A stretch of 64,000 bases of DNA from MGML01 sp964493985 (GTDB taxonomy: Bacteria > Chloroflexota > Dehalococcoidia > Dehalococcoidales > UBA2162): assembly GCA_964493985.1 (NCBI GenBank), contig CAZBQL010000001.1:12559-76558 (forward strand). Direction: 5' to 3'. Made by a program: the position numbers and the translations under genes. Positions 33,692 through 42,497 of this stretch are shown here, piece by piece. The notes beneath the pieces were generated by a model. That model had not been told where the DNA came from. It was given only the letters and a program-made list of their open reading frames with translations, and ran no database searches. Within the stretch, counting starts at the first letter, position 1. Each line of letters opens with the position of its first letter.

Positions 33692-34816
33692 ATGCATATC
33701 ACTCTAAGCGTTATCAAAGCGGATATCGGTGGATATGTGGGGCACTCGGAATCGCATCCAGATGTATTATTAAAAGCCGATGCGATGCTTGCAGACGCCA
33801 GAAAATCAGGGCTTTTAATTGACTATCATGTAACCAAGTGCGGCGACGACCTGCAACTAATAATGACACATCGGTTTGGTGTTGAGAACAAGCAGGTCCA
33901 CAAACTTGCCTGGGAGGTGTTTCTGGCAGGCACGGAAATTGCCAAGTCACTCAAGCTGTATGGTGCCGGTCAGGACCTGCTCTCGGATGCATTTTCCGGC
34001 AATGTTAAAGGTATGGGCCCCGGCGTCGCGGAGATAGAACTGGAAGAGCGTAAATCAGAGCCTGTAATCATTTTTATGGCGGATAAGACCTCTGCCGGGG
34101 CGTGGAATATGCCTTTGTACAAGATGTTCGCCGATCCATTCAATAGTGTTGGGCTTGTTATTGCACCCACTATGCATAGCGGATTCTCTTTCGAGGTACA
34201 TGATGTCCTGGAAAACAAGAAGGTAATTATGAATGCTCCGGAGGAAATTTATGATCTTCTTGTCTTCATCGGAGCACCCTCCCGATACATGGTGAAGGCG
34301 TTGTACAGCCGTGCAAGTGGAGAGATTGCGGCGGTATCATCGACTCAGCGCCTGGCACTCCTTGCTGGTCGCTACGTCGGAAAGGATGATCCCGTGTGTA
34401 TTGTCCGTGCGCAAGGCGATTTTCCTGCCGTGGGCGAGATTCTTGAACCCTTTGCTTCTCCCATACTTGTCGAAGGCTGGATGCGAGGTTCCCACATGGG
34501 TCCGTTGATGCCAGTCGCAGTGGAGGATAGTACTCCCTCTCGTTTTGATGGACCCTCCAGGGTAATCAGCCTTGGCTTCCAGTTGGCTGAAGGCAAGCTG
34601 ATCGGACCGCGAGATATGTTCAAAGATAAAGCTTTTAACCTCGCTCGCCATCAGGCAAATGAAATGGCAGATCTCATGAGACGACATGGGCCTTTTGAGC
34701 CGCATCGTCTACCTCTCGGAGAAATGGAATATACTACCATGCCACAGGTAACCGAAAAGTTAAAGACCAGGTTCGTTGACCTGAACAAGGAAAAAATACC
34801 TGCTGTTTCAACATAA
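33692..34816 (+). CDS. Fructose-1,6-bisphosphate aldolase/phosphatase (class V, archaeal type)
   Basis: 374 residues. This bifunctional enzyme first condenses the two triose phosphates and then dephosphorylates the product to fructose-6-phosphate, making gluconeogenesis one-way. It is recognised by ITLSVIKADIGGYVGHSESHPD at the N-terminus, KCGDDLQLIMTHRFG, GAGQDLLSDAFSGNVKGMGPG, ADKTSAGAWNMPLYKMFADPFNSVGL and RFDGPSRVISLGFQL. The acidic Mg2+-binding residues of these segments are in place. AAGGAGGT lies five bases before the ATG, the strongest ribosome site in the region. The family is common in archaea and deep-branching or anaerobic bacteria. GAPDH follows 45 bases later, probably in the same transcript. 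Confidence 0.95.
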   Translation: MHITLSVIKADIGGYVGHSESHPDVLLKADAMLADARKSGLLIDYHVTKCGDDLQLIMTHRFGVENKQVHKLAWEVFLAGTEIAKSLKLYGAGQDLLSDAFSGNVKGMGPGVAEIELEERKSEPVIIFMADKTSAGAWNMPLYKMFADPFNSVGLVIAPTMHSGFSFEVHDVLENKKVIMNAPEEIYDLLVFIGAPSRYMVKALYSRASGEIAAVSSTQRLALLAGRYVGKDDPVCIVRAQGDFPAVGEILEPFASPILVEGWMRGSHMGPLMPVAVEDSTPSRFDGPSRVISLGFQLAEGKLIGPRDMFKDKAFNLARHQANEMADLMRRHGPFEPHRLPLGEMEYTTMPQVTEKLKTRFVDLNKEKIPAVST

Positions 34817-34861
34817 TAGACGAAGAATGTGAAAGATGAGTAATCGAGGAGGGGGGAAAAA

Positions 34862-35872
34862 ATGGCCTCAATCGGAATTAACGGATTCGGAAGAATCGGA
34901 AGAATAACTTTCAGAGTGCTAAAAGAGTACCACAACGGAACAATATCAGCAGTGGCAGCAAACGGCAGTTCTGATGCGCGGACGAACTCTCACCTATTAA
35001 AATGGGACAGTGTTTACGGAAAATACCCCGGAGTTGTTGAAACGAGCGAAGACAGCATGATTGTTGACGGAGAAAGGGTCAAATTTTTTTCCGAACGTGA
35101 CCCGGCTAAAATTCCGTGGAGTCAACTCGGTGTAGATATCGTTATCGACTGTACCGGAACTCTCAGAGATGCAAAACAGGTTGTTGGTCACTTAAATAAC
35201 GGCGCTAAAAAAGTCATCATATCAGCGCCGGCAATAAGAGAGGATATTACCATCATCCCGGGTGTGAATGAGGAACAGTACAATCCAATGAAGCACCACA
35301 TACTTTCGGCAGGTTCATGCACAACTAACTGTATTGCCCCTGTGGTCAAAATATTGCACCAGAAATTCGGTATAACAAAAGGCTTTATTACCACCGTTCA
35401 TGCCTATACCAGAGACCAGAGACTGCTTGACAGGCATCATGAAGACCTGCGGCGTGCGAGGTCAGCTGCGATTAATATCGTTCCGACGGTAACAGGTGCC
35501 GCCAAACTCGTTGGGAGGCTGATACCAGGGCTTGACGGGAAGCTGGACGGAATGGCAATAAGAGTACCGGTGCCCGCAGGTTCCCTGGTTGATTTTGTCG
35601 CCAACCTCGAGTGTAGCGTTACTGCCTCAGAAGTGAATGACGCTTTACATGAAGCTTCCGATGGAATATTGAAAGGTATTTTGGAATATTCGGAAGAAGA
35701 ACTGGTCAGTAGTGACTTTATAGGCACCAGTGCAAGCGCTGTTGTGGATGCTCCAAGTACCAAGGTAATGGGCGGCAATATGATTAAAGTCCTGGCCTGG
35801 TATGACAATGAATGGGGTTATTGCTGCCGCCTGGCAGACCTCGCAGATTATATAACCCAAAAAGGTCTATAA
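34862..35872 (+). CDS. gap: Glyceraldehyde-3-phosphate dehydrogenase, type I
   Basis: 336 residues with the NAD(P)-binding GINGFGRIGR, catalytic Cys153 in SAGSCTTNC, and the C-terminal WYDNEWGYCCR. GAGG lies about ten bases ahead of the ATG. After the second beta strand the usual N-D pair, whose Asp holds the adenosine ribose of NAD, is replaced by Asn34-Gly35 (AANGSSDARTN). Loss of this Asp is seen in enzymes that accept NADP, so a biosynthetic, NADP-using role is possible. This fits its position directly after the gluconeogenic FBP aldolase/phosphatase. Cofactor preference is inference. Confidence 0.96.
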   Translation: MASIGINGFGRIGRITFRVLKEYHNGTISAVAANGSSDARTNSHLLKWDSVYGKYPGVVETSEDSMIVDGERVKFFSERDPAKIPWSQLGVDIVIDCTGTLRDAKQVVGHLNNGAKKVIISAPAIREDITIIPGVNEEQYNPMKHHILSAGSCTTNCIAPVVKILHQKFGITKGFITTVHAYTRDQRLLDRHHEDLRRARSAAINIVPTVTGAAKLVGRLIPGLDGKLDGMAIRVPVPAGSLVDFVANLECSVTASEVNDALHEASDGILKGILEYSEEELVSSDFIGTSASAVVDAPSTKVMGGNMIKVLAWYDNEWGYCCRLADLADYITQKGL

Positions 35873-36119
35873 CCTGAAACCGAGTTCATAATTCATATAA
35901 CCGCGGACACACTTTTTTCGTCAAATCCACATATCGTATTATCGCTGCAGCCGGCAGAACGGCAGGCGGAGATTATCGATAAACGAGGATTGTAATATCA
36001 ATGGAGTTTTTATCCAAAGATTCCCATTTCTTGCTTAGAAGACATTATCGAATCACATCCTTTCCTGATCAATATTTTATGAGGATTTCCCGGCTAACAT
36101 CTATCCCTGGCTGGCAATG

Positions 36120-36683
36120 CTAATTGGCTGAATTGCGGTCAGTAAGATCAAATGACCGCAAAACAAGGTGAGTCCAATTACTCCGGGAAAAGAGGGGCCA
36201 ACTAACTTTTACATTCCTTACACTCTTTTTACCCCACCGAAGCTTAGAAAAGTACCCGCTCGGATCATTCACATATAGATATTGACCATCGGTTTCTTTG
36301 GAATACCCCACAACCACCAATGTGTGACCGGGGAAGCCAAAAGTGGATACCACTATCGGGATACCTTCGTCGATGATATCTACATAGTGAGTAAAATCCC
36401 AGTTCCCCAGATGGTGCTGGGCCGAAAGTTCAGGCCACCCTGATAAATAGGAGTCCACAAGACCCAGAAACATATCCAGAAAACTTATACTATCACTTTT
36501 TTGTTCCCCAAGACTGGCGGCTATATCGGCTACAGTGACTTCTTTCCCCTGGTATTGTAATACCATGCAAAGAGATGCCTCGAAACACCAGCTTGTATCT
36601 CCCTGTTCCACATAGGGAACTGTAAGCCGTTTGCTGGAAACAGAAAGTAGTTCTTTTACCGGTATATCCATCTCTTTGGTCAA
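36120..36683 (-). CDS. C39-like papain-fold peptidase, probably secreted
   Basis: 187 residues from the TTG at 36683. The catalytic set is readable: the oxyanion Gln in YVEQGDTSWCFEAS, Cys33, His120 in GFPGHTLVVVGY and Asp140 in YVNDPSGYF. It resembles the peptidase C39-like group that cleaves leader peptides or trims exported proteins. The frame stays open upstream and there encodes a basic stretch and a signal-peptide-like helix (FSYVVLAVLLAAFA). It has no ATG, GTG or TTG, but GGAGG (36840-36844) stands nine bases before an in-frame ATA at 36830. The real product is probably the 236-residue exported form, or the start codon has been lost by mutation. Confidence 0.75.
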   Translation of the reverse strand: MTKEMDIPVKELLSVSSKRLTVPYVEQGDTSWCFEASLCMVLQYQGKEVTVADIAASLGEQKSDSISFLDMFLGLVDSYLSGWPELSAQHHLGNWDFTHYVDIIDEGIPIVVSTFGFPGHTLVVVGYSKETDGQYLYVNDPSGYFSKLRWGKKSVRNVKVSWPLFSRSNWTHLVLRSFDLTDRNSAN

Positions 36684-36830
36684 TTCGGTGGTTTCAGAAT
36701 TTTGACTGGAAGTGCTGAGATTATTTGACGCAAAGGCTGCAAGAAGAACAGCCAGTACTACGTACGAAAAGATGTATCCAGCCTTATTCGAGACGAGAAG
36801 AGCTCTACACCTGCTACGAATCTCCCCTAT

Positions 36831-37138
36831 GGCGAAAAACCTCCGATAATTGACTGATGGTCTATATAATTTGGGGGCAGTTTACCAGATTTTTTATTTC
36901 TTGTAAAACTATTCTCGGTCTGATCGTAAAATATACGTATAGCGAAAGTTTCTATGGAAGAATGACACCGATTTATCAATTATTTCTGCTTTGGACACAT
37001 AAACCCATTTTGGAAAATTCGCATCCCCCCGAATAAGAAAAAGCATCTCCCAGTGTAAAAATAGGCTTTAGATATTGTGATATTTTTTTCAATTAAGTTA
37101 AATAAAATCTCATCGTAAGTGTGGTAAGATTTAGAGTA
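36831..37138. other. Intergenic stretch without recognised features
   Basis: AT-rich sequence between the divergent C39-like and methyltransferase genes. No tRNA, convincing small gene or strong hairpin is seen. It presumably holds the two promoters; a short palindrome ATACGTAT occurs near 36931. Confidence 0.4.
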
Positions 37139-37747
37139 ATGTGGTTTCTTAACTATAGGACCTTAATAGACCCCTTGTTGAAAGACCTAAGGGCTTTCAT
37201 TGCCGAGTTCGCCGGCATGAATCCTGGTGACCGGGTGCTTGATGTTTGCTGCGGAACAGGAGCCCAGGTTCTGGAGTATGGACGCCGCGGTATTATTACC
37301 ACAGGAATAGATATTAACCCTGTCATGTTGAGGATGGCCAGACAAAGTGTAGCAGAAGAGAACCTGGATTATGTATCCTTTCAATTGGCTGATGCAGCCA
37401 AGCTGCCTTTCAGAGACAATTATTTTGACCATGTTTCCATTTCGTTCGGTTTACACGATAAAGTAAGCAGCGTTCGCTTTAGGGTTGTCTCTGAAATGAA
37501 ACGGGTGGTTAAACAACAAGGAACCATAATTTTGATAGATTTTCAGGTGCCACTTCCTGAAAATGCGTGGGCTATGCTCGCCCGTAGCATCGAATTCATG
37601 ATAGATGGATCTCACTATGCAGGCTTCAAAGATTACCTTAGCAGTGGTGGGATTCCGAGGATTCTTGAGATACACAATTTACAGGAAGAACAAAGGGCAC
37701 ATTTGAAAAGCGGGCTGGTAGCTATTGTCAAGACTAAAAGAATGTAG
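37139..37747 (+). CDS. Class I SAM-dependent methyltransferase
   Basis: 202 residues from the ATG at 37139; a GTG at 37121 would add six residues and neither has a clear ribosome site. SAM motif I is RVLDVCCGTGAQ, the ribose-binding acidic end of strand 2 is GIDINPVM, motif II/III is LADAAKLPFRDNYFDHVSISFGLHD, and the post-motif EMKRVVKQQGTIILIDF is typical of the UbiE/COQ5-like small-molecule branch. The substrate is unknown. It could act with the UbiA-type enzyme far upstream if both make a quinone, but that is only a guess. It ends 26 bases from the convergent single-domain cupin. Confidence 0.88.
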   Translation: MWFLNYRTLIDPLLKDLRAFIAEFAGMNPGDRVLDVCCGTGAQVLEYGRRGIITTGIDINPVMLRMARQSVAEENLDYVSFQLADAAKLPFRDNYFDHVSISFGLHDKVSSVRFRVVSEMKRVVKQQGTIILIDFQVPLPENAWAMLARSIEFMIDGSHYAGFKDYLSSGGIPRILEIHNLQEEQRAHLKSGLVAIVKTKRM

Positions 37748-37773
37748 CCTTTCCTCTAAATATAATTTTCTTT

Positions 37774-38214
37774 TTACTTTTCATCCGGGGTTATCATTTT
37801 GTACTTTCCCTCGGTCTCGAGCGTCACTTCCAGGAAGAAGACCGGCTTGGATACCCTTTTGAAAATCAAAGGAGCATGTACCAGCCCGGCTGGAATATCT
37901 ACCAAAGTCGGAGAAGTAATGGTATAGGGTTCGCATTCCTCTCCCATCTGCAGTTCGATTTCGGCATCGAAATCATTGATATCTTCAGGATTCCCTCCGA
38001 TGAAAATGAGAACCTCATGGCCATCGTGAGAGTGGGGATATACATCGGTGTATGGTTCCGTCATGTAATGAAACCCAAGGGTATGACCGGCTCCGGTTTC
38101 ACCGTCATGAGCGTATATCGACGGGAAATTGTATCCGGGAGCGTTTTGCCCCTTCTCCTGTACTCTTTTAATCGGCGCCGGTTTAAAATATTTGGCGTAT
38201 TTGCCTTCAGCCAT
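37774..38214 (-). CDS. Single-domain cupin-family protein
   Basis: 146 residues, one unit of the same family as the tandem cupins at 22665 and 38294. The N-terminus MAEGKYAKYF is shared. Motif 1 is HSHDGHEVLIFIGGN and motif 2 is DIPAGLVHAP, where the usual HCP becomes HAP. The metal-binding His and Glu are retained. GGAGG lies ten bases ahead of the ATG. It is 79 bases downstream of the two-domain paralogue on the same strand, so the two are likely cotranscribed. Function unknown. Confidence 0.85.
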   Translation of the reverse strand: MAEGKYAKYFKPAPIKRVQEKGQNAPGYNFPSIYAHDGETGAGHTLGFHYMTEPYTDVYPHSHDGHEVLIFIGGNPEDINDFDAEIELQMGEECEPYTITSPTLVDIPAGLVHAPLIFKRVSKPVFFLEVTLETEGKYKMITPDEK

Positions 38215-38293
38215 TACTATCTTTCCTCCTTTATTATCATCTCAAAATATTCAAGCCGCGGAAGTGGTTGCCCCTTAAGCGTTTCCGGTCAGA

Positions 38294-39196
38294 TTACTCC
38301 TCCGCGATTAAATTCTGTTTATACGTGCCGCTGCGGACGATTGTAAAATGAAATATAGGCTGGTTAACACTGAGAACTCTCAGAGGACAGTGAGTAAGCC
38401 CTTCCGGGATAAACAGCAGAGTGCTTTTGGTCAGGATATATTTTTCATCTTCAAGCCAGAACTCCACCTCAGCATTCAGGTCACTTGGCCTGTCTAGATC
38501 GCTGCCAAAGAAACCGATAACCTCATCATAATCATGCTTATGGGCTTCATCATGGTTGAAATCAGTGGCTTTCCAGAGCCAGGTCACATTCACGTTAAAA
38601 GCTCCGGGAGTATTTTCACCGTCCATCCAGAGTACCTTGGTCGCCCTTTGCATATATTCAGCTGAAGGCATCATTCCTTCGGGCATTCTCAGTTCCTGGA
38701 GGATATATTTCTCATACTTACTTTCAGAATGTGCTGGTCTACTTCCAGTTGTGGTTGGTTTTAATTCATCGACAGGTCTTGGTATATATTTGCCGCCCAT
38801 TACTACAGTGAAATGAAAAATCGGTTTGTCTGCCCTTAGAACTTGCACAGGGCAATGCTTTAACCCTCCGGGGACGAAGATAAGAGTGCTTCTATCGAGG
38901 ATATACTTTTCATTTTCGATCCAGAACTCTACCTCTCCGTAGAGATCGTGTGGATTATCCAGGTCACCACCGAAGAATGCGATCACCTCATCATAGTCGT
39001 GGGTATGAGCTTTAGAAGGCGTTTCCGTTGGTTTCCCGTACCACGAACAGTTGACCTGGAAGGATCCGGGCACCACGTCTTCATCAAGCCAGAGTATCTG
39101 CGTTGCCCATCGGGCATAATCTGCAGCTCCCGCCTGTATCTCTTCCGGTAATTTAAGGTCCGTCACGATATATTTCGAGTATTTACCTTCAGCCAC
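38294..39196 (-). CDS. Tandem two-domain cupin-family protein
   Basis: 300 residues in two closely similar halves (about 1-145 and 155-300), each starting KY-KYI and each with a full cupin set: HTHDYDEVIAFFGGD with FVPGGLKHCP, and HKHDYDEVIGFFGSD with FIPEGLTHCP. The halves are more alike than those of the 22665 paralogue, suggesting a later or better-conserved duplication. GTG at 39196 is the start; AAGGA lies about 13 bases upstream. The product is soluble with no signal peptide. Each half should bind one metal ion through His-x-His, Glu and the His of HCP. Substrate unknown. Confidence 0.87.
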   Translation of the reverse strand: MAEGKYSKYIVTDLKLPEEIQAGAADYARWATQILWLDEDVVPGSFQVNCSWYGKPTETPSKAHTHDYDEVIAFFGGDLDNPHDLYGEVEFWIENEKYILDRSTLIFVPGGLKHCPVQVLRADKPIFHFTVVMGGKYIPRPVDELKPTTTGSRPAHSESKYEKYILQELRMPEGMMPSAEYMQRATKVLWMDGENTPGAFNVNVTWLWKATDFNHDEAHKHDYDEVIGFFGSDLDRPSDLNAEVEFWLEDEKYILTKSTLLFIPEGLTHCPLRVLSVNQPIFHFTIVRSGTYKQNLIAEE

Positions 39197-39410
39197 TAAT
39201 TACTTGTTTCCTTTTTTATCGTAGTCAGCTCAATCCACTATTGTTAAAAACTAGCTCGATTGTATCACCAGCCCTGTAGTAAGACAATTCTAGGATACGG
39301 ACTATCTCAGATCGGACGCGATTTTAATGTTAGTTCTTGCTATTATCCACACGAGAAACAACATCCTCACGACCATACAATCAACTTTAAAATATGTTGA
39401 ACGCGAAGCC

Positions 39411-39439
39411 TTGCCTGACGGTACCACAGACATTATACT
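39411..39439 (+). promoter_or_regulatory. sigma70-type promoter ahead of the MATE gene
   Basis: TTGCCT (39411-39416) and TATACT (39434-39439) are spaced 17 bases. The predicted transcript would have a leader of about 138 bases before the ATG at 39584. The rest of 39197-39583 shows no gene or other clear signal. Confidence 0.4.
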
Positions 39440-39583
39440 TACTTAATGTATAGTTTCCTGCGATACGATTAACTATGCAGACGTTTTCATTATGTTCCGG
39501 TATCCTGTCCGTCGCTATTTATCTTTTACCTGTTGGTACGGTACAGGAATTTTTCATTTCAAAGAGATGTGTGATGATCACCT

Positions 39584-40972
39584 ATGGGTAGAAAAACAGA
39601 AGAAATAACAAGTACTCCAACCACCAGGGCAGAACGCGACTGGACCCAGGGTAATATATTCAAAAACCTGTTGTCCCTGTCATGGCCGATGATTATCAAC
39701 GAATTTCTCTGGGGAGTAGGATCGATCATCGACATGATATGGGTGGGGAGACTCGGTTCGGAATCTATTGCCGGGGTCGGCGTCGCTGGTATCATTGTCA
39801 TGCTGCTGATGTCATCACTGTTCGGTCTTACAACCGGTACCGCGGCGCTGGTAGCCCGTGCTTTCGGAGCAGGAAACAAGGAAGGTGCCAATCACGCTGC
39901 CCAGCAGTCATATATTATCGGCGGGATTTATGCGGTTACTTTATCTATACTTGGCATCCTCCTCGCCGAGCCATTAATGGTCCTGTTCGGACTGGAGCCA
40001 GGCGTCGTTCATGAAGGAGCGACTTACCTGCGCATTCAACTCGCTGGCTCGATACTTATGACGTTCTGGGTAATCGGTGAATTTATTATGTACGCATCCG
40101 GCGACGGCAAGACTCCCATGAAGATAAGCTTTATCGCCCGGGCTCTCCACCTGATTTTCGCACCATTACTCGTCCTCGGCTGGGGTATATTCCCCAGGCT
40201 TGGTGTTAGCGGAGCCGCTTTGGCCAACATTATTGCCTACTGCGGAGGAATGATCCTTGCCTTCTGGGTGCTTTTTACCGGGAAGACCCGCATCAAATTA
40301 ACTCTGAAAAATTTCCGCGTCGATCTCAACCTTATCCGGCGTACCATAAAAATTGGAATCCCGTCCAGCGTCAGCAATATCCAGAGATCACTCAGTAATC
40401 TGGTCCTGTTATGGCTGATAGCCCCCTTTGGCACCATTGCGGTGGCGGGGCATTCTTTGTGCCAGAGAATTGAGGGAATCCTTTTTATGCCGGGTATGGG
40501 ACTGGGTGCAGCCGCCGGGACGCTCGTAGGGCAGAACCTGGGGGCCAGACAACCTGACCGGGCAGAAAAAAGCGGCTGGATGGCATCAGGAGTGGTAACC
40601 GGTATCATGGTCATCGGTTCGGTGGTAATACTGATATGGGCGGAAAAGATAATCGGTATCTTCACTACCGAGCCTGACCTGGTCGAAATGGGAGCCGTTT
40701 TCATGCGGATAGCGACAGCAGGATACCTGGTGATGGGCTTCAGTTCGGTCCTGATGCAGAGTATATCCAACGCCGGAGATACTCTGCCGCCGATGATTTT
40801 CAATATCGTTATGATGTGGGTGGTACAGATACCGCTGGCCTGGGCATTACCCAAATATGCCGGCATGGAGGTACTCGGGGTACGCTGGGCTATCGTGATC
40901 GGGCGATACGTGGCAGGAATAGCCTATATAGTATACTACAGACTGGGCCGCTGGAAATTAAAAAGAATCTAA
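39584..40972 (+). CDS. MATE-family efflux transporter
   Basis: 462 residues with 12 hydrophobic helices in two related bundles, exchanging Na+ or H+ for organic cations or drugs. Typical segments are LSWPMIINEFLWGVGSIIDMIWVGRLGSESIAGVG at the start, GTAALVARAFGAGN between helices, and the second-bundle equivalent GAAAGTLVGQNLGARQPDRAEK. ATG at 39584 is preceded only by weak purine-rich sequence. It is a stand-alone gene with its own promoter candidate. The substrate cannot be predicted. Confidence 0.93.
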   Translation: MGRKTEEITSTPTTRAERDWTQGNIFKNLLSLSWPMIINEFLWGVGSIIDMIWVGRLGSESIAGVGVAGIIVMLLMSSLFGLTTGTAALVARAFGAGNKEGANHAAQQSYIIGGIYAVTLSILGILLAEPLMVLFGLEPGVVHEGATYLRIQLAGSILMTFWVIGEFIMYASGDGKTPMKISFIARALHLIFAPLLVLGWGIFPRLGVSGAALANIIAYCGGMILAFWVLFTGKTRIKLTLKNFRVDLNLIRRTIKIGIPSSVSNIQRSLSNLVLLWLIAPFGTIAVAGHSLCQRIEGILFMPGMGLGAAAGTLVGQNLGARQPDRAEKSGWMASGVVTGIMVIGSVVILIWAEKIIGIFTTEPDLVEMGAVFMRIATAGYLVMGFSSVLMQSISNAGDTLPPMIFNIVMMWVVQIPLAWALPKYAGMEVLGVRWAIVIGRYVAGIAYIVYYRLGRWKLKRI

Positions 40973-41009
40973 TAATGAACCTGAATTAGAGAAATACCAT
41001 TAACCGAAT

Positions 41010-42497
41010 TTATTCGGATGGCGGGGGACTTTTTCCGGGTAACTGTCCGGCTACTACTGCGGCCGCTATTGCCGCAATTCTCTTCCTCTCATCGAATATT
41101 TGAGAAAGCCTTTCTTCCATCGGTTTATCTCTTTCGATGATTCTCTTCATATTCTCCAGGAGTGAGGTTTCGTTCTCTATAAAATGAGTGGTCAATTCGC
41201 CACTTATAAAACGCTCATTCTCCATGACCGCTTTGTGGAAAGGAATGTTCGTTTTCAGACCCAGTATGATATATTCATAGAGCGCACGACGCATCCTGTG
41301 GATGGCTTCAGTTCGATCTCTTCCCCAGACGATAAGCTTGGAGATCATCGGGTCATATATCGGCGGTATGGTATACCTTGTATAAACACTACTGTCGATA
41401 CGTACGCCAATACCTCCCGGCGACCGATAACCTCTGAGCTTGCCCGGTGAAGGTACGAACCTGTTCAGGGGGTCTTCGGCATTGATCCTGCATTCAATCG
41501 CCCAACCTCTCGCTTTAACCTCATCCTGCTTGAAACTTAAAGGATTTCCGGCTGCAATTGAAATCTGCTCTTTCACAATATCTATTCCGTATACCATCTC
41601 GGTAACCGGGTGCTCGACCTGGACGCGGGTATTGGCCTCCAGGAAATAAAAATTCCCGTTCGAATACAGAAATTCTATCGTACCGGCACCTTCGTAGTTA
41701 ACCCATCGCCCGGCCTTAACAGCGGTCTCGCCCATAACGGCGCGAAGTTCCGGGGTAATGACCGGCGAAGGAGCTTCTTCTATCAGTTTCTGGTGGCGTC
41801 GCTGAATAGAACACTCTCTTTCTCCAAGATGAACTACATTATCGTGAATGTCCGCCATTATCTGGATTTCGATATGACGGGGATTCTCCAGGTATTTCTC
41901 CATATAAATATCGGCAAGTCCGAAAGTAGACGAGGCTATCGCCTGGGAAGACTCAAGCGCTGCACGAAGCTCTCCCTCGTTCCTAACGATACCCATGCCA
42001 ATGCCGCCGCCGCCTCCAGCCGGTTTGCAGATTACCGGATATCCTATTGTTTCAGCTATTTCCCTGGCATGTTCGTAATCGGTAATTTCTTCCTTGGAAC
42101 CCGGCACGACCGGCACGCCGGCTTTCTCCATTTCCCGCCGGGCAGCTATCTTGTTGCCCATTAACTCCAGCAGTTTACTCGAAGGCCCGATAAACTTGAT
42201 ACCGGCTTTGTCGCAGGCATACGCGAAGTTCGGATTTTCAGCCAGGAATCCATAACCGGGATGGATGGCATCAGCCTCGCACTCACCAGCCACCTCGATT
42301 ACCTTGTTAATGTTCAGGTAACTCTCTATTGCCGGCGCACGACCTATGTATATGGATTCGTCAGCATATTTGGCAAAGAGTGCATCCTTGTCCGCCTCAG
42401 AATAGACCGATACAGAGGTAAGACCGAGTTCACGGCAGGCCCTCATTATACGGATAGCTATTTCGCCACGGTTAGCGACAAGTACTTTCTTAATCAT
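41010..42497 (-). CDS. pycA: Biotin carboxylase subunit of pyruvate carboxylase (PycA/AccC type)
   Basis: 495 residues of the ATP-grasp biotin carboxylase fold. It has the N-terminal KVLVANRGEIAIRIMRACRELG, HPGYGFLAENP, the glycine-rich ATP loop KPAGGGGGIGMG, EYLENPRHIEIQIMAD and the ERECSIQRRHQKLIEEAPSP core, with MNTRVQVEHPVTE-type catalytic residues (here ANTRVQVEHPVTE). It carboxylates the biotin carried by the partner protein. It overlaps the carboxyltransferase gene by eight bases, which assigns it to pyruvate carboxylation rather than fatty acid synthesis. Length is slightly above the usual 450 owing to a helical C-terminal tail. Confidence 0.92.
   Translation of the reverse strand: MIKKVLVANRGEIAIRIMRACRELGLTSVSVYSEADKDALFAKYADESIYIGRAPAIESYLNINKVIEVAGECEADAIHPGYGFLAENPNFAYACDKAGIKFIGPSSKLLELMGNKIAARREMEKAGVPVVPGSKEEITDYEHAREIAETIGYPVICKPAGGGGGIGMGIVRNEGELRAALESSQAIASSTFGLADIYMEKYLENPRHIEIQIMADIHDNVVHLGERECSIQRRHQKLIEEAPSPVITPELRAVMGETAVKAGRWVNYEGAGTIEFLYSNGNFYFLEANTRVQVEHPVTEMVYGIDIVKEQISIAAGNPLSFKQDEVKARGWAIECRINAEDPLNRFVPSPGKLRGYRSPGGIGVRIDSSVYTRYTIPPIYDPMISKLIVWGRDRTEAIHRMRRALYEYIILGLKTNIPFHKAVMENERFISGELTTHFIENETSLLENMKRIIERDKPMEERLSQIFDERKRIAAIAAAVVAGQLPGKSPPPSE

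Noticed and set aside
40237..40866. 209-codon minus-strand frame inside the MATE gene
   Set aside because: Shadow of the transporter; Ile/Pro/Thr-rich sequence mirrors the hydrophobic codons on the other strand.
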